A stretch of 64,000 bases of DNA from Clostridium_AD sp964467165 (GTDB taxonomy: Bacteria; Bacillota; Clostridia; Clostridiales; Clostridiaceae), in NCBI GenBank assembly GCA_964467165.1, contig CAYXOL010000005.1, positions 1 through 64,000 of the forward strand, in the 5' to 3' direction. The position numbers and the translations under genes were made by a program. Positions 16,488-25,512 of this stretch are shown here, piece after piece. How positions within the stretch are numbered: position 1 is the stretch's first letter; every line of letters begins with the position of its first letter. Below the pieces are notes generated by a model, which saw only the letters and a program-made list of their open reading frames with translations, was not told where the DNA came from and ran no database searches.

Positions 16488-18098
16488 ATGATAGCTGCCC
16501 AGGCAATAATTCAATGTTTACAAAATGAAAATGTGAAAATAGTATTTGGATACCCAGGTGTTCCAGTAGGACCTATATATGAAGCATTAAGAAAATCTAG
16601 TATAGACCATATACTTGTGAGACATGAACAGGCCGCGGGACATAGCGCTAGTGGATATGCTAGAGCGACAAGGTCTATAGGCGTATGTTTAGCAACTTCA
16701 GGGCCTGGTGCTATTAATCTTATAACTGGAATTGCCACTGCCTATATGGACTCTATTCCTATGGTAGCAATTACTGGTCAAGTTAGAACAGAGTTAATAG
16801 GAAAAGATGTTTTTCAAGAGGCAGATATCATTGGAGCAACAGACTCTTTCACAAAGCATAGTTATCTTGTTAAGGACGCAAAGGATATTCCAAGAATTAT
16901 GAAAGAGGCCTTCTATATAGCAAGAACAGGGAGGCCAGGCCCGGTTCTTGTGGATATACCTCTAGATATCCAAAATACAGAAATGGAGTTTGAATATCCA
17001 AGTGAAGTAACAATAAGAGGATATAAACCTACTATTAATGGTCATAAGGGACAAATAAAAAAAGCACTGGAAAGAATAAAAAACAGTCAGAAACCTCTTA
17101 TTTGTGTGGGTGGAGGAGTTATGTCTGCAAATGCAGAAAAAGAGTTAATAAAATTCATAGAAAAATCCAAAATTCCAATGGTACACACACTAATGGGTAA
17201 GGATGGACTGCCATCAAAGCATGATTATAACATTGGATTAATTGGCTCTCATGGATTTAAATACGCAAATAAAGCTACTGCATCAGCAGATCTTTTAATT
17301 CTTGTGGGGACCAGGGTGGCAGATAGAGCAACTGCGGGATCTAAAAGTTTTGGAAAAGCAGCAGATATTATTCATATTGATATTGACCCGGCAGAAATAG
17401 GTAAAAACCTAGGTGCCATAATTCCTGTAGTTGGAGATTGTAAAACAATCCTGGAGCAACTTACTGAAGGAATAACAGAGATTGGTACAAAGGTATGGTT
17501 GGAAGAAATTGGGAATTGGAAAGAAAAGTATTCAAAAAATAGAGAGGAAAATGACAAAGTAAATCCTCAGTATGCCTTAGAATTGCTTTCCGAAATGATA
17601 GAAGAAAATGCTATTATTACTGCAGATGTAGGACAAAACCAAATCTGGACTTCTCATTATCTTGATATACTAGGTGACAGAAGATTTTTAACAAGTGGAG
17701 GCCTGGGGACAATGGGATATTCAATTCCTGCCTCTGTGGGTTGTAAATTGGCTTATCCGGATAGAAGAGTTGTTGCAGTTATGGGAGATGGAAGTTTTCA
17801 AATGAGTATGTTTGAACTGGGAACTATAGCGCAAAATCATTTGAATATAATACTATTATTATTTAATAATTCAAATCTTGGCATGGTTCGTGAGTATCAG
17901 AGCAATGTGTATAAAAATACTTATGCTGTAAGTTTGAGCGAAAATCCCGATTTTGTAAAATTAGTAGAAGCTTATGGTTTCAGTGGAAAACGAGTTAATT
18001 GTAATAGTGAGTTAAAAGAATCCATAAAGTGTGCTATGGAAAGTAATAGCGCTTTTTTGATAGAATGTATTGTAGATGAAGAGGAAAGTACATTGTAG
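16488..18098 (+). CDS. ilvB: Acetolactate synthase large subunit, copy 2
   Basis: A 536-residue ThDP enzyme paralogous to the one at 8223. The catalytic Glu is in LVRHEQAAGHSASGYARAT, the FAD/middle domain has LIGKDVFQEADIIGATDSF, and the ThDP motif is GDGSFQMSMFELGTI followed by NNSNLGMVREYQ. It differs clearly from copy 1 (GVPVGPIYEAL instead of GGSVIPFYDAL), so it is an old duplication, not a recent copy. It is cotranscribed with a two-domain IlvN instead of the short ACT protein, so the two holoenzymes probably differ in feedback control. Confidence 0.9.
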   Translation: MIAAQAIIQCLQNENVKIVFGYPGVPVGPIYEALRKSSIDHILVRHEQAAGHSASGYARATRSIGVCLATSGPGAINLITGIATAYMDSIPMVAITGQVRTELIGKDVFQEADIIGATDSFTKHSYLVKDAKDIPRIMKEAFYIARTGRPGPVLVDIPLDIQNTEMEFEYPSEVTIRGYKPTINGHKGQIKKALERIKNSQKPLICVGGGVMSANAEKELIKFIEKSKIPMVHTLMGKDGLPSKHDYNIGLIGSHGFKYANKATASADLLILVGTRVADRATAGSKSFGKAADIIHIDIDPAEIGKNLGAIIPVVGDCKTILEQLTEGITEIGTKVWLEEIGNWKEKYSKNREENDKVNPQYALELLSEMIEENAIITADVGQNQIWTSHYLDILGDRRFLTSGGLGTMGYSIPASVGCKLAYPDRRVVAVMGDGSFQMSMFELGTIAQNHLNIILLLFNNSNLGMVREYQSNVYKNTYAVSLSENPDFVKLVEAYGFSGKRVNCNSELKESIKCAMESNSAFLIECIVDEEESTL

Positions 18099-18130
18099 AG
18101 CAAAATACCTTATAGAAGGAAGTGTAAAAA

Positions 18131-18616
18131 ATGGGTAAATACATTCTATCAGTATTAGTTGAAAACCACTCAGGGGTTTTAAGTAAAATATCAGGATTGT
18201 TCACCCGCAGAGGATATAATATTGATAGCTTAACGGTTAGTATAACTGAGGAGCCAAGTATCTCACGTATGACAATTGTAGTTTGCGGGGACGCGCAAAT
18301 AACTGAACAAATTATAAAACAACTAAATAAGTTAGTAGATGTAATAAAAATATTGGAGCTAAATCATGAAAAATCTGTTTGTAGGGAATTAGCACTTATA
18401 AAAGTAACTGCTGAGCAAAGTAAAAGGTCCCTAATTACAGAAATGGTAAATATATTTAGATGTAATGTTATAGATATGGATGCAAAGAGTATGATTATTG
18501 AAATAACTGGGGATGAAGAAAAGGTATCTGCTTTTATTGAACTCATGAGACCTTATGGCATAAAGGAAATTGTTCGTACGGGTCTTGCAGTGCTACAACG
18601 AGGTGCAGAAATGTAG
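18131..18616 (+). CDS. ilvN: Acetolactate synthase small subunit
   Basis: A 161-residue regulatory subunit with an N-terminal ACT domain (YILSVLVENHSGVLSKISGL near 4-23, RRGYNIDSLTVS) and a C-terminal regulatory domain that ends in the pattern GIKEIVRTGLAVLQRG. RBS AGAAGGAAG lies before the ATG; 32 nt from ilvB2. Last gene of the Leu T-box operon; it normally binds valine (or leucine/isoleucine) for feedback inhibition of IlvB. Confidence 0.92.
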   Translation: MGKYILSVLVENHSGVLSKISGLFTRRGYNIDSLTVSITEEPSISRMTIVVCGDAQITEQIIKQLNKLVDVIKILELNHEKSVCRELALIKVTAEQSKRSLITEMVNIFRCNVIDMDAKSMIIEITGDEEKVSAFIELMRPYGIKEIVRTGLAVLQRGAEM

Positions 18617-18628
18617 AGGCTATCAAAT

Positions 18629-18696
18629 AATAATTTAAATAAAACATACAATAGTAAACATAATATGTTTTTATTGTATGTTTTATTTAAATTATT
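18629..18696 (+). repeat. 24-bp perfect inverted repeat downstream of the leu operon
   Basis: Left arm 18629-18652 and right arm 18673-18696 are exact reverse complements, with a 20-nt middle that is itself partly palindromic (AAACATAATATGTTT). It sits 13 nt after ilvN. It probably acts as a transcription end or mRNA 3' stabiliser for the 8-kb operon; it lacks a clean T-run. It is followed by TTAAGCTATTAAGCTATTAAG short direct repeats. The remaining 200 nt to the chemoreceptor hold nothing else I can name. Confidence 0.7.
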
Positions 18697-18917
18697 AAGC
18701 TATTAAGCTATTAAGTTAGAGTAAAGTTTTATGGGGAAAAGACGATTATATTATTAAGTTAGTGCTCCTACTATAAATTGCTGAAGTAGAAAATTTTCTT
18801 GTGAAATGTATTTAAATGTATCAAGTATAGTTACTACATGCAACAAAAATTATATTCAGGCTAAACGAGTTCATTCCGTTTTGCGCCTTGAGTAAAACGA
18901 AAGGAATGATAATAATT

Positions 18918-20690
18918 ATGAAGAAAATTAGTACAAAAATAATATTAATGGCTGTATCTATAATAGTTGTGTCATCATTAATTATAGGAACCTTTGTAAT
19001 CATGCAAAATTATGATACAAATAAGTCTATGATTTCAAGTTTAGAAAAAACTATGAGAGATAACTTTGATTCCCAAAGCAAGTATCAAGTTCAAAATGCG
19101 TATTCAATGCTGGAGGGTATAAATAAAAGGCTTGAAAAAAAAGAAATCACCCTTGATCAAGCTAAAAAACTTGGTGCAGATCAATTAAGAGGCTTAAAGT
19201 ATGGTGATGGTGGATACTTTTGGGCGGATACTGAACAGGGGGATAATATTGTTAATAACGGAGCAATTACTGAAGGGACTAATAGGATTAATACTCAGGA
19301 TACTAATGGTAAATTTTTAATAAAAGAGATTATTGCAAATGGTATGAAGGATGATGGAGGATTTACAGATTATTGGTATCCTAAAAAAGGTGAAACTATT
19401 GCACTACCTAAAAGAAGCTATAGTTTAGAATTTAAACCCTTTAAATGGATTATTGGTACAGGTAATTACGTTAATGATATTGATATTGCCATAGCTGCAA
19501 AAGGTAAGGAGCTTAATGATAAATTTATTGCAAGTATAATTTTACTTATAGGTATTATTATATTTCTAATAGTTGTTTCTTCGGTTATTGCATTCTTACT
19601 TGGAAAACAAATTTCTAGCCCAATAATTAAAGCCACAAATTTTGCAAAACAATTGGCACAAGGAGATTTTACCGGAGATACACCTGAAGATCTACTAAAG
19701 AAAAAAGATGAAACAGGACAACTCTCAAATGCATTTAGCATTTTGACTGAAAACGTTAGAAAATTAATTAATGAAATTATGGAATCAGCAGAGCAGGTAA
19801 CCGCATCTTCAGAAGAACTTACTGCAACAGCCAGTCAAACATTAATAGCTTCTGATGAAGTTGCAAAAGCTATTGTAGAAATTGCACAAGGGGCAAGTAA
19901 TCAAGCAATAGAGACAGAGGAAGGAGCTCATAAAGCAACTGAACTAGGAGATATTATTGAAAAAGATCAAGGGTATATGGAAGAAGTGAATATAGCTTCT
20001 AGTAAAGTTGGAGAACTTATAAAAGAAGGTCTAGAGGTAATTTACAAATTAACAGAAAAAACTAAAGAGAGCAATATTGCTGTTAAGGAAGTTTACAACG
20101 GAATAGTTAAAACAAGTGAAAGTTCAGAGCGTATAGGTGAGGCAAGTAGCATGATTGCATCAATAGCAGAACAAACTAATTTGTTAGCGCTTAATGCAGC
20201 TATTGAAGCTGCAAGAGCTGGAGAACAAGGGAAGGGGTTTGCAGTTGTTGCTGATGAAATTAGAAAATTAGCTGAAAAGTCCACAGAATCTACAAAAATT
20301 ATTGATTTAGTGGTAAAAGAACTTCAAGAAAATGCCAAAATTTCAGTGAAAACAATGGAAAAGGTTAATGTAATTATTAACGAACAAGAGCAAAGTGTAG
20401 AAGTTACAGGAAGCAAATATAAAGAAATTTCCCAGGCGATTTCTAAAGCCGAAGAGGCAATAGGTAAATTAAATATTTCAGGAAAAGAAATGGAGAAGCA
20501 GAAGAATAAAATCATGGGAATATTAGAAAATTTATCAGCAATTGCGGAGGAGAACGCAGCTGGAACCGAACAGTCATCTGCTTCAATAGAAGAGCAAGCT
20601 GCTTCAATTAATGAAATTGCGAATGCGAGTCAAAGTTTATCGAAGTTAGCGGAAGAACTACAAGTTGTTGTTTCAAAATTTAAGGTGTAA
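18918..20690 (+). CDS. Methyl-accepting chemotaxis protein with extracellular Cache domain
   Basis: A 590-residue chemoreceptor. An N-terminal membrane helix (about 8-28) is followed by a single Cache (sCache) sensor domain of about 165 residues (YGDGGYFWADTEQ, GDN, and the terminal WIIGTGNYVNDID), a second membrane helix (about 202-226), HAMP, and the cytoplasmic signalling domain with hairpin tip IAEQTNLLALNAAIEAARAGEQGKGFAVVADEIRKLAE. Start chosen at 18918 (MKKISTK), with AAAGGA about 12 nt upstream; an ATG at 18906 is possible. The region 18869-18911 forms an imperfect stem (CATTCCGTTTT against AAAACGAAAGGAATG) that would pair the RBS. Single gene with its own terminator. Confidence 0.88.
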   Translation: MKKISTKIILMAVSIIVVSSLIIGTFVIMQNYDTNKSMISSLEKTMRDNFDSQSKYQVQNAYSMLEGINKRLEKKEITLDQAKKLGADQLRGLKYGDGGYFWADTEQGDNIVNNGAITEGTNRINTQDTNGKFLIKEIIANGMKDDGGFTDYWYPKKGETIALPKRSYSLEFKPFKWIIGTGNYVNDIDIAIAAKGKELNDKFIASIILLIGIIIFLIVVSSVIAFLLGKQISSPIIKATNFAKQLAQGDFTGDTPEDLLKKKDETGQLSNAFSILTENVRKLINEIMESAEQVTASSEELTATASQTLIASDEVAKAIVEIAQGASNQAIETEEGAHKATELGDIIEKDQGYMEEVNIASSKVGELIKEGLEVIYKLTEKTKESNIAVKEVYNGIVKTSESSERIGEASSMIASIAEQTNLLALNAAIEAARAGEQGKGFAVVADEIRKLAEKSTESTKIIDLVVKELQENAKISVKTMEKVNVIINEQEQSVEVTGSKYKEISQAISKAEEAIGKLNISGKEMEKQKNKIMGILENLSAIAEENAAGTEQSSASIEEQAASINEIANASQSLSKLAEELQVVVSKFKV

Positions 20691-20731
20691 ATAAACGCAG
20701 CCTCAAAGGTTTGAAATTTGACTTTCTAAAC

Positions 20732-20766
20732 AAAAACGGGTGGCCCATTGGGTTACCCGTTTTTTA
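20732..20766 (+). terminator. bidirectional terminator between chemoreceptor and ilvA
   Basis: AAAACGGGT...ACCCGTTTTTT stem with GGCCCATTGGGTT between, T-run on both strands, placed between two convergent genes. Confidence 0.85.
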
Positions 20767-20787
20767 ATTTCTGTTAGAAATAAAGAA

Positions 20788-22032
20788 TTAATATATTTTA
20801 TGAACTTTGTATCCACCTTTGTTTAATTCATTTATAATGGTAGTTACGTGCTCATGTCCATTGGTTTCAGCGGTGATTTCAAGTTGAACTTGCATAAATC
20901 GATCATTAGTTTTAAATTGATTATGATCCAGCTTTACTACATTGGCATTTGCTTTTGCAAGGATTGTTGAGACGTTCACAAGTTCTCCTGGAATGTCGGG
21001 CATTTCTATACTAAAGCAGAATAGTCTTCCTCTTGAAACTAAACCTCTATCTATCATAGAAGAAATTGTAACAACATCGATATTTCCACCGCTTAAAATA
21101 CAGGCAATTTTTTTGCCTTTTTGTTGTATTTTTTTAAGACCTGCAAAGGACAAGGCTCCTGAAGCTTCTGCAATAAGCTTATGTTTTTCTAAAAGCAGAA
21201 GAAAGGACTCCATTATATCAAAATCTGAAACTGTTACTATTTCATCTACATAATTTTGAATAATTTCAAAGGTTAGGTTTCCAGGTTTTTTTACAGCAAC
21301 GCCATCAGCTATAGTACGAACTGTTGCAAGGTGGACGATGCCATTATTGTCAATAGAGTCCTTCATGGCTTTTGCACCTTCAGGCTCTACACCTATTATT
21401 TTAATGTTAGGATTCAAGGCTTTTGCGGCCAAAGCAATTCCTGCAATTAAACCGCCACCACCCACAGGCACAAGAATACAATCCATATCCGCCATCTCAT
21501 CTAGGATTTCGCAGGCGATAGTACCTTGACCATACATTACGTCTAGATCATCAAAAGGATGTACAAAAACATAATTATGCTGTTTTTGTAATCTTTTAGC
21601 TTCGGTATAAGCTTCATCGTAACAATCACCGAATAAAATCACCTTAGCCCCATAGCTTTTTGTGGCCTCAACTTTAATCAGGGGGGTGGTTTTAGGCATT
21701 ACAATGGTAGATACAATACCAAGTTTTCCTGCAGAATAAGCAACACCTTGGGCGTGGTTTCCAGCAGAAGAGGCAATGACGCCTCTTTCTTTTTCAGAGT
21801 GGGTTAAAGTGCAAAGTTTATTATAGGCGCCGCGAATTTTAAAAGCACCTGTAATTTGTAAATTTTCAGGCTTTATATAAACAAAATTTCCAGATTCATT
21901 GCTGAAAACATCGCTGTATATAAGGGGTGTTATATTGGAAACACCTTTTAGATTTGTCTGAGCCTTTTTAACTTCAGAAAGACAAAAGTTTAAATCCTGA
22001 TTTGATGATGAATTTTTCACTGTGTTTAACAT
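20788..22032 (-). CDS. ilvA: Threonine dehydratase (deaminase), biosynthetic
   Basis: A 414-residue PLP enzyme converting threonine to 2-oxobutanoate, the first step to isoleucine. The PLP Lys is in ENLQITGAFKIRGAYNKL, the phosphate-binding SSAGNHAQGVAYSA follows, and the glycine loop is PVGGGGLIAGIALAAKAL. The last 75 residues form one ACT domain (FSIEMPDIPGELVNVSTIL) for feedback control. I start at 22032 (MLNTVKNSSSNQD) because GGGGGT lies 7 nt upstream; longer frames run into the T-box leader. Its own Ile T-box ties it to the other isoleucine units. Confidence 0.93.
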   Translation of the reverse strand: MLNTVKNSSSNQDLNFCLSEVKKAQTNLKGVSNITPLIYSDVFSNESGNFVYIKPENLQITGAFKIRGAYNKLCTLTHSEKERGVIASSAGNHAQGVAYSAGKLGIVSTIVMPKTTPLIKVEATKSYGAKVILFGDCYDEAYTEAKRLQKQHNYVFVHPFDDLDVMYGQGTIACEILDEMADMDCILVPVGGGGLIAGIALAAKALNPNIKIIGVEPEGAKAMKDSIDNNGIVHLATVRTIADGVAVKKPGNLTFEIIQNYVDEIVTVSDFDIMESFLLLLEKHKLIAEASGALSFAGLKKIQQKGKKIACILSGGNIDVVTISSMIDRGLVSRGRLFCFSIEMPDIPGELVNVSTILAKANANVVKLDHNQFKTNDRFMQVQLEITAETNGHEHVTTIINELNKGGYKVHKIY

Positions 22033-22068
22033 AATTAATACCCCCGTTTTTGTTATATAATTTTGAAT

Positions 22069-22330
22069 AAAAAAACTCGCCCTTGAAAATAAATTCAAGG
22101 ACGAGTGTAAATCGCGGTACCACCTTAATTGTATCTTAAAAAAAGACACCTCTCTTTTCGGTTCTAACAAACCTAAGCCTTTTATCGGGGCTAACCGGCT
22201 TATCCTACTTTATTCAGACAAACAGCTCTGGAGTGATTTTTAGATTATACTCAGTATCGATTCTCAGCAATCATCGACTCTCTGTAACTAAAAGTAATAA
22301 AATAACTTTCTCCATCTTCGCAATAATAAT
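22069..22330 (-). promoter_or_regulatory. T-box leader, Ile specifier (AUC), upstream of ilvA
   Basis: Minus-strand leader. Stem I contains CAGAGAGTCGATGATTGCTGAGAATCGATA and the specifier segment CTAAAAATCACTCCAGAGCTG, ATC at 22237-22235 (isoleucine). The T-box core is AGGTGGTACCGCGATTTAC. The terminator pairs CTCGTCCTTGAATTT with AAATTCAAGGGCGAG (loop within 22070-22108), followed by TTTTTTTATT. The ACTCC-AGAGCTG text matches the ilvC1-ilvB1 leader. Confidence 0.9.
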
Positions 22331-22348
22331 ATGTTTAATTTAATGAAT

Positions 22349-22377
22349 ATTCTAACATTAAACAAGCACAATGTCAA
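22349..22377 (-). promoter_or_regulatory. promoter of ilvA
   Basis: Minus strand TTGACA (22377-22372), 17-bp spacer, TAGAAT (22354-22349), directly upstream of the T-box. Confidence 0.78.
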
Positions 22378-22429
22378 TAAAGGAAAAGTTCGTTGTGAAA
22401 TCCCTAAATACATTAATTATTTTTGTGTT

Positions 22430-23110
22430 TTAGGATTTTTCATATTTTAAAATAAATTGTATATTATACATTTCTACAGGGGTTAATTCTCCATTAGATT
22501 CTTTAAAGTTAGGGTTTGGTTTATACCAGGATTTTTTGTTGAAATAGTTTTTAAAAAATTCACCTTTAAATACAAGACCATGCCGCGCATAGATTTCATT
22601 CCTTGCTAAGCTTAAATTTTCTTTAGTCATTTTAGATATGTCAGATTCTATTAGTTTTTCACTTTTGCTGTTAGGAAAAAAATAATAGGCTGGAGAATCC
22701 ATGTTACTAATATCAGGTTTATCTGCAGAGGCATCAATAGTAGGTTTTATAATAGTAACTTTTTTAGGTGAAGTATCAGTAGGTATAGCCTTATCTTTGG
22801 ATGTTTTCTCATCTGATTTTTTAGGGGCATCAGAGAAAAATTTTGAGACTGATACGTAATAGCTGGCAAAGCCTACAGATACTAATAGTATTAATATACC
22901 AAGGATAATAAAACCCTTATGTTTAGTCTGTTTATTATTAATTTTTTTTGTGCTATCTTCTTTAGTATTAATTTCTTTTGAAGAAGTATCTGAATCTATA
23001 ATTATTTTTTTTTCATTAGGTACTAAATTGTTAAAAATATTTTTACTACCGCATTTTCTGCAAAAATTCGTGCCATCCTCCATTTTATAACCACATTTGG
23101 AACAATACAT
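22430..23110 (-). CDS. Zinc-ribbon membrane protein with YARHG domain
   Basis: A 226-residue protein. The N-terminus is a zinc ribbon (CSKCGYKMEDGTNFCRKCG, residues 3-21). A charged linker leads to one membrane helix (GFIILGILILLVSVGFASYYV, about 65-85), then a disordered Lys/Thr/Ser-rich stretch. The C-terminal YARHG domain contains ARNEIYARHGLVFK (about 170-183) and the WYKPNP segment. The topology puts the zinc ribbon in the cytoplasm and the YARHG domain outside. YARHG domains are extracellular modules of Firmicutes with no settled biochemical role. RBS GGAGGCG. Divergent from the next gene. Confidence 0.8.
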   Translation of the reverse strand: MYCSKCGYKMEDGTNFCRKCGSKNIFNNLVPNEKKIIIDSDTSSKEINTKEDSTKKINNKQTKHKGFIILGILILLVSVGFASYYVSVSKFFSDAPKKSDEKTSKDKAIPTDTSPKKVTIIKPTIDASADKPDISNMDSPAYYFFPNSKSEKLIESDISKMTKENLSLARNEIYARHGLVFKGEFFKNYFNKKSWYKPNPNFKESNGELTPVEMYNIQFILKYEKS

Positions 23111-23402
23111 AAATTATCGCCTCCTCATTAACCATATATTAAGTATTATACTAAAACAAAGTTGCATTTTAAAGGTTATACATGGAAAAATCAACAATTT
23201 ATAATAATTTTTTTTAAATTTAATAAATTATCTATAAAATCTAAATATAAGGAAAGATGTATAAATTAAATTTATTAGCAATAATTTTGTAATAAACAAT
23301 TGTAAATGTATATAGTAGGTAGTAAAATAAAGTAATAAGATACCAATTTATTTGTAAAATTTATTATTATAATAAAAAAAATTATAGGTAAGTGAGGCGA
23401 AT
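23111..23402. other. intergenic region between divergent genes
   Basis: About 290 nt of very AT-rich DNA separating the YARHG gene (minus) from the c-di-GMP gene (plus). It must hold both promoters, but I find no convincing -35/-10 pair, operator or hairpin. Confidence 0.4.
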
Positions 23403-25367
23403 ATGATAAAAAGTAGAATGAAATATTACTTTATTGCGTTATTATTTGCATTATTTTTCGTTTTAGATATATCTGAAGCATATGCAAGTTCTGAGAATAT
23501 TAAGAGTATAAGTGTGGTTATGGATGATAATTATCCACCTTTCTCTTTTAGGGATAGCAAAGGAAATTTACAAGGTATTTCTATTGATCAATGGAAACTT
23601 TTTGAGGACAAAACAGGAATAAAACCTGTAATTACTGGCATGGAATGGAGTAAAGCATATTTAGCCATGAATAATAGTGAATTTGATGTAATTGACACAA
23701 TTTCTTATAATAAACAAAGGGGAAAAATATTTGATTATACAAAGTCCTATGCAAAAATTGATGTTTCAATTTTTTCTCAAAAGAATATTTCAGGAATAAC
23801 TAATGTAGCTTCCTTAAAAGGATTTGCTGTAGGAGCAAAAAAAGGTGATAACAGTATCAACATTCTTAAGGAAAATGGAATTACTAATATTATAGAATAT
23901 AATAGCGCAGAGGATCTTGTTAAAGCTGCTAAGCAGCAAAAGCTTGTGATATTTGTTTTGGGGAAACCACCAGGACTTTACTATTTGTATAAAATGCAAA
24001 TACAAGATAATTTTAATTATTCAAGTTCCTTATATACAAGTGAATTTTACAGGGCAGTGAAAAAAGGGGACACAAAGATTCTAGCGGTTATAAACCATGG
24101 ATTTTCTAAGATATCAAGAGCCCAATACACATCAATTGATGAAAAATGGTTTGGAAAAACCCAGCCTAATTTTTATAAAAATAAGATTTTCAAGTTGGGT
24201 GTATTAATAATAATAGGAGTTATTTTATTTGTATTGCTGCTTATTGTTTGGAATAGGTCACTGCAGCGCAAAGTTAAACAGAAGACCAAAGAGTTATATG
24301 ATTCAATTAAAGAACTACAAAACAGCCAGCAAAAATTAAAAGCTTTAGGGTATGAAGATCAACTAACGGGATTATATAATAGAAGGTTTTTTGAAAATGA
24401 GTTAGCACGACTAGATGTGGAAGAAAACTTACCCTTAACTATTGTTATGGCGGATGTAAATGGCTTGAAGCTTGTGAATGATTCATTTGGACATGCTGTT
24501 GGAGATGATTTGCTTAAGGTGGTTGCTCAAGTTATTTCAAAGGGGTGTAGGACTTTTGACATTGTTGCTAGGCTTGGAGGGGATGAATTTGTTGTTTTGC
24601 TGTGCAAAACAGATATGTATGAAGCAGAGCAAATTATTAACAATATACAGAAAATTGCTCAAAATGAAAAAGTAGGTTCTGTTGATATATCCGTTTCCTT
24701 TGGATATGAAGCTAAGAAAAATATGAGTGAAAAAACTCAAGAGATTTTCAAAAAAGCTGAAGACCAAATGTACAAGAGAAAAATATTTGAAGGACCTAGT
24801 ATGAGAGGGAAAACAATAAATACCATTATTAAGACTCTTCATGAAAAGAACAAAAGAGAAGAGCAACATTCCCATAGAGTTTCCTCATTATGTGAAAGTA
24901 TGGGTAGAGCTATTGGTCTCTCCGAAGCGGGAATTAATGAACTTAAAACCGTTGGGTTACTTCATGATATAGGTAAAATAGCAATAGATGAAAATATACT
25001 TAATAAGCCAGGTAAGCTTGATGACAGCGAAAGGAGTCAAATACAGCGGCATCCTGAAATAGGATATAGAATACTTAGCACAGTAAATGACATGTCTGAA
25101 ATGGCGGAATATGTATTAGCTCATCATGAAATGTGGAATGGTAGTGGATATCCTAAAGGTATAAAGGGAGAAAAAATACCACTTCAATCAAGGATAATAG
25201 CCATAGCTGATGCATATGACGCAATGACTAGTGAAAGGAGTTATCGCAGTGCCTTATCAGAAGAAATTGCAATTGATGAATTGCTAAAATACTCAGGAAT
25301 TCAATTTGATGCAGAACTTATAGTGGTGTTTCTGGAAAAAGTGTTAGGGAAGCAGACTATATTTTAA
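23403..25367 (+). CDS. c-di-GMP protein: periplasmic-binding sensor, GGDEF and HD-GYP
   Basis: A 654-residue membrane protein. A signal peptide (about 1-28) precedes an extracellular solute-binding family 3 domain (about 35-245: VVMDDNYPPFSFRDSKGNLQ, FDVIDTISYNKQR). One membrane helix follows (about 262-285) and a short coiled coil. The GGDEF domain (about 315-470) has an intact ARLGGDEFVVLL active site. The HD-GYP domain (about 485-650) has HDIGKIAIDE, HPEIGYRIL and HHEMWNGSGYPKG, all ligand residues present. It could therefore both make and degrade c-di-GMP in response to a small ligand such as an amino acid. GGDEF and HD-GYP parts closely match the neighbour at 25513. Confidence 0.88.
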   Translation: MIKSRMKYYFIALLFALFFVLDISEAYASSENIKSISVVMDDNYPPFSFRDSKGNLQGISIDQWKLFEDKTGIKPVITGMEWSKAYLAMNNSEFDVIDTISYNKQRGKIFDYTKSYAKIDVSIFSQKNISGITNVASLKGFAVGAKKGDNSINILKENGITNIIEYNSAEDLVKAAKQQKLVIFVLGKPPGLYYLYKMQIQDNFNYSSSLYTSEFYRAVKKGDTKILAVINHGFSKISRAQYTSIDEKWFGKTQPNFYKNKIFKLGVLIIIGVILFVLLLIVWNRSLQRKVKQKTKELYDSIKELQNSQQKLKALGYEDQLTGLYNRRFFENELARLDVEENLPLTIVMADVNGLKLVNDSFGHAVGDDLLKVVAQVISKGCRTFDIVARLGGDEFVVLLCKTDMYEAEQIINNIQKIAQNEKVGSVDISVSFGYEAKKNMSEKTQEIFKKAEDQMYKRKIFEGPSMRGKTINTIIKTLHEKNKREEQHSHRVSSLCESMGRAIGLSEAGINELKTVGLLHDIGKIAIDENILNKPGKLDDSERSQIQRHPEIGYRILSTVNDMSEMAEYVLAHHEMWNGSGYPKGIKGEKIPLQSRIIAIADAYDAMTSERSYRSALSEEIAIDELLKYSGIQFDAELIVVFLEKVLGKQTIF

Positions 25368-25377
25368 AGCACATAGG

Positions 25378-25411
25378 AAAAAGCCTGGACTAAAAGTCCA
25401 GGCTTTTTTTC
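25378..25411 (+). terminator. terminator
   Basis: AAAAAGCCTGGACT / AGTCCAGGCTTTTTTT hairpin with T-run between the two c-di-GMP genes, showing they are separate units. Confidence 0.9.
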
Positions 25412-25512
25412 GCCATGATATAAGTTTTAGAAATAACTATTTAATGAAAATATATGTAGAAATTATTACATATAAAGGATATAATGTAGAAAAAGATATT
25501 GAGGTGTAGAAT

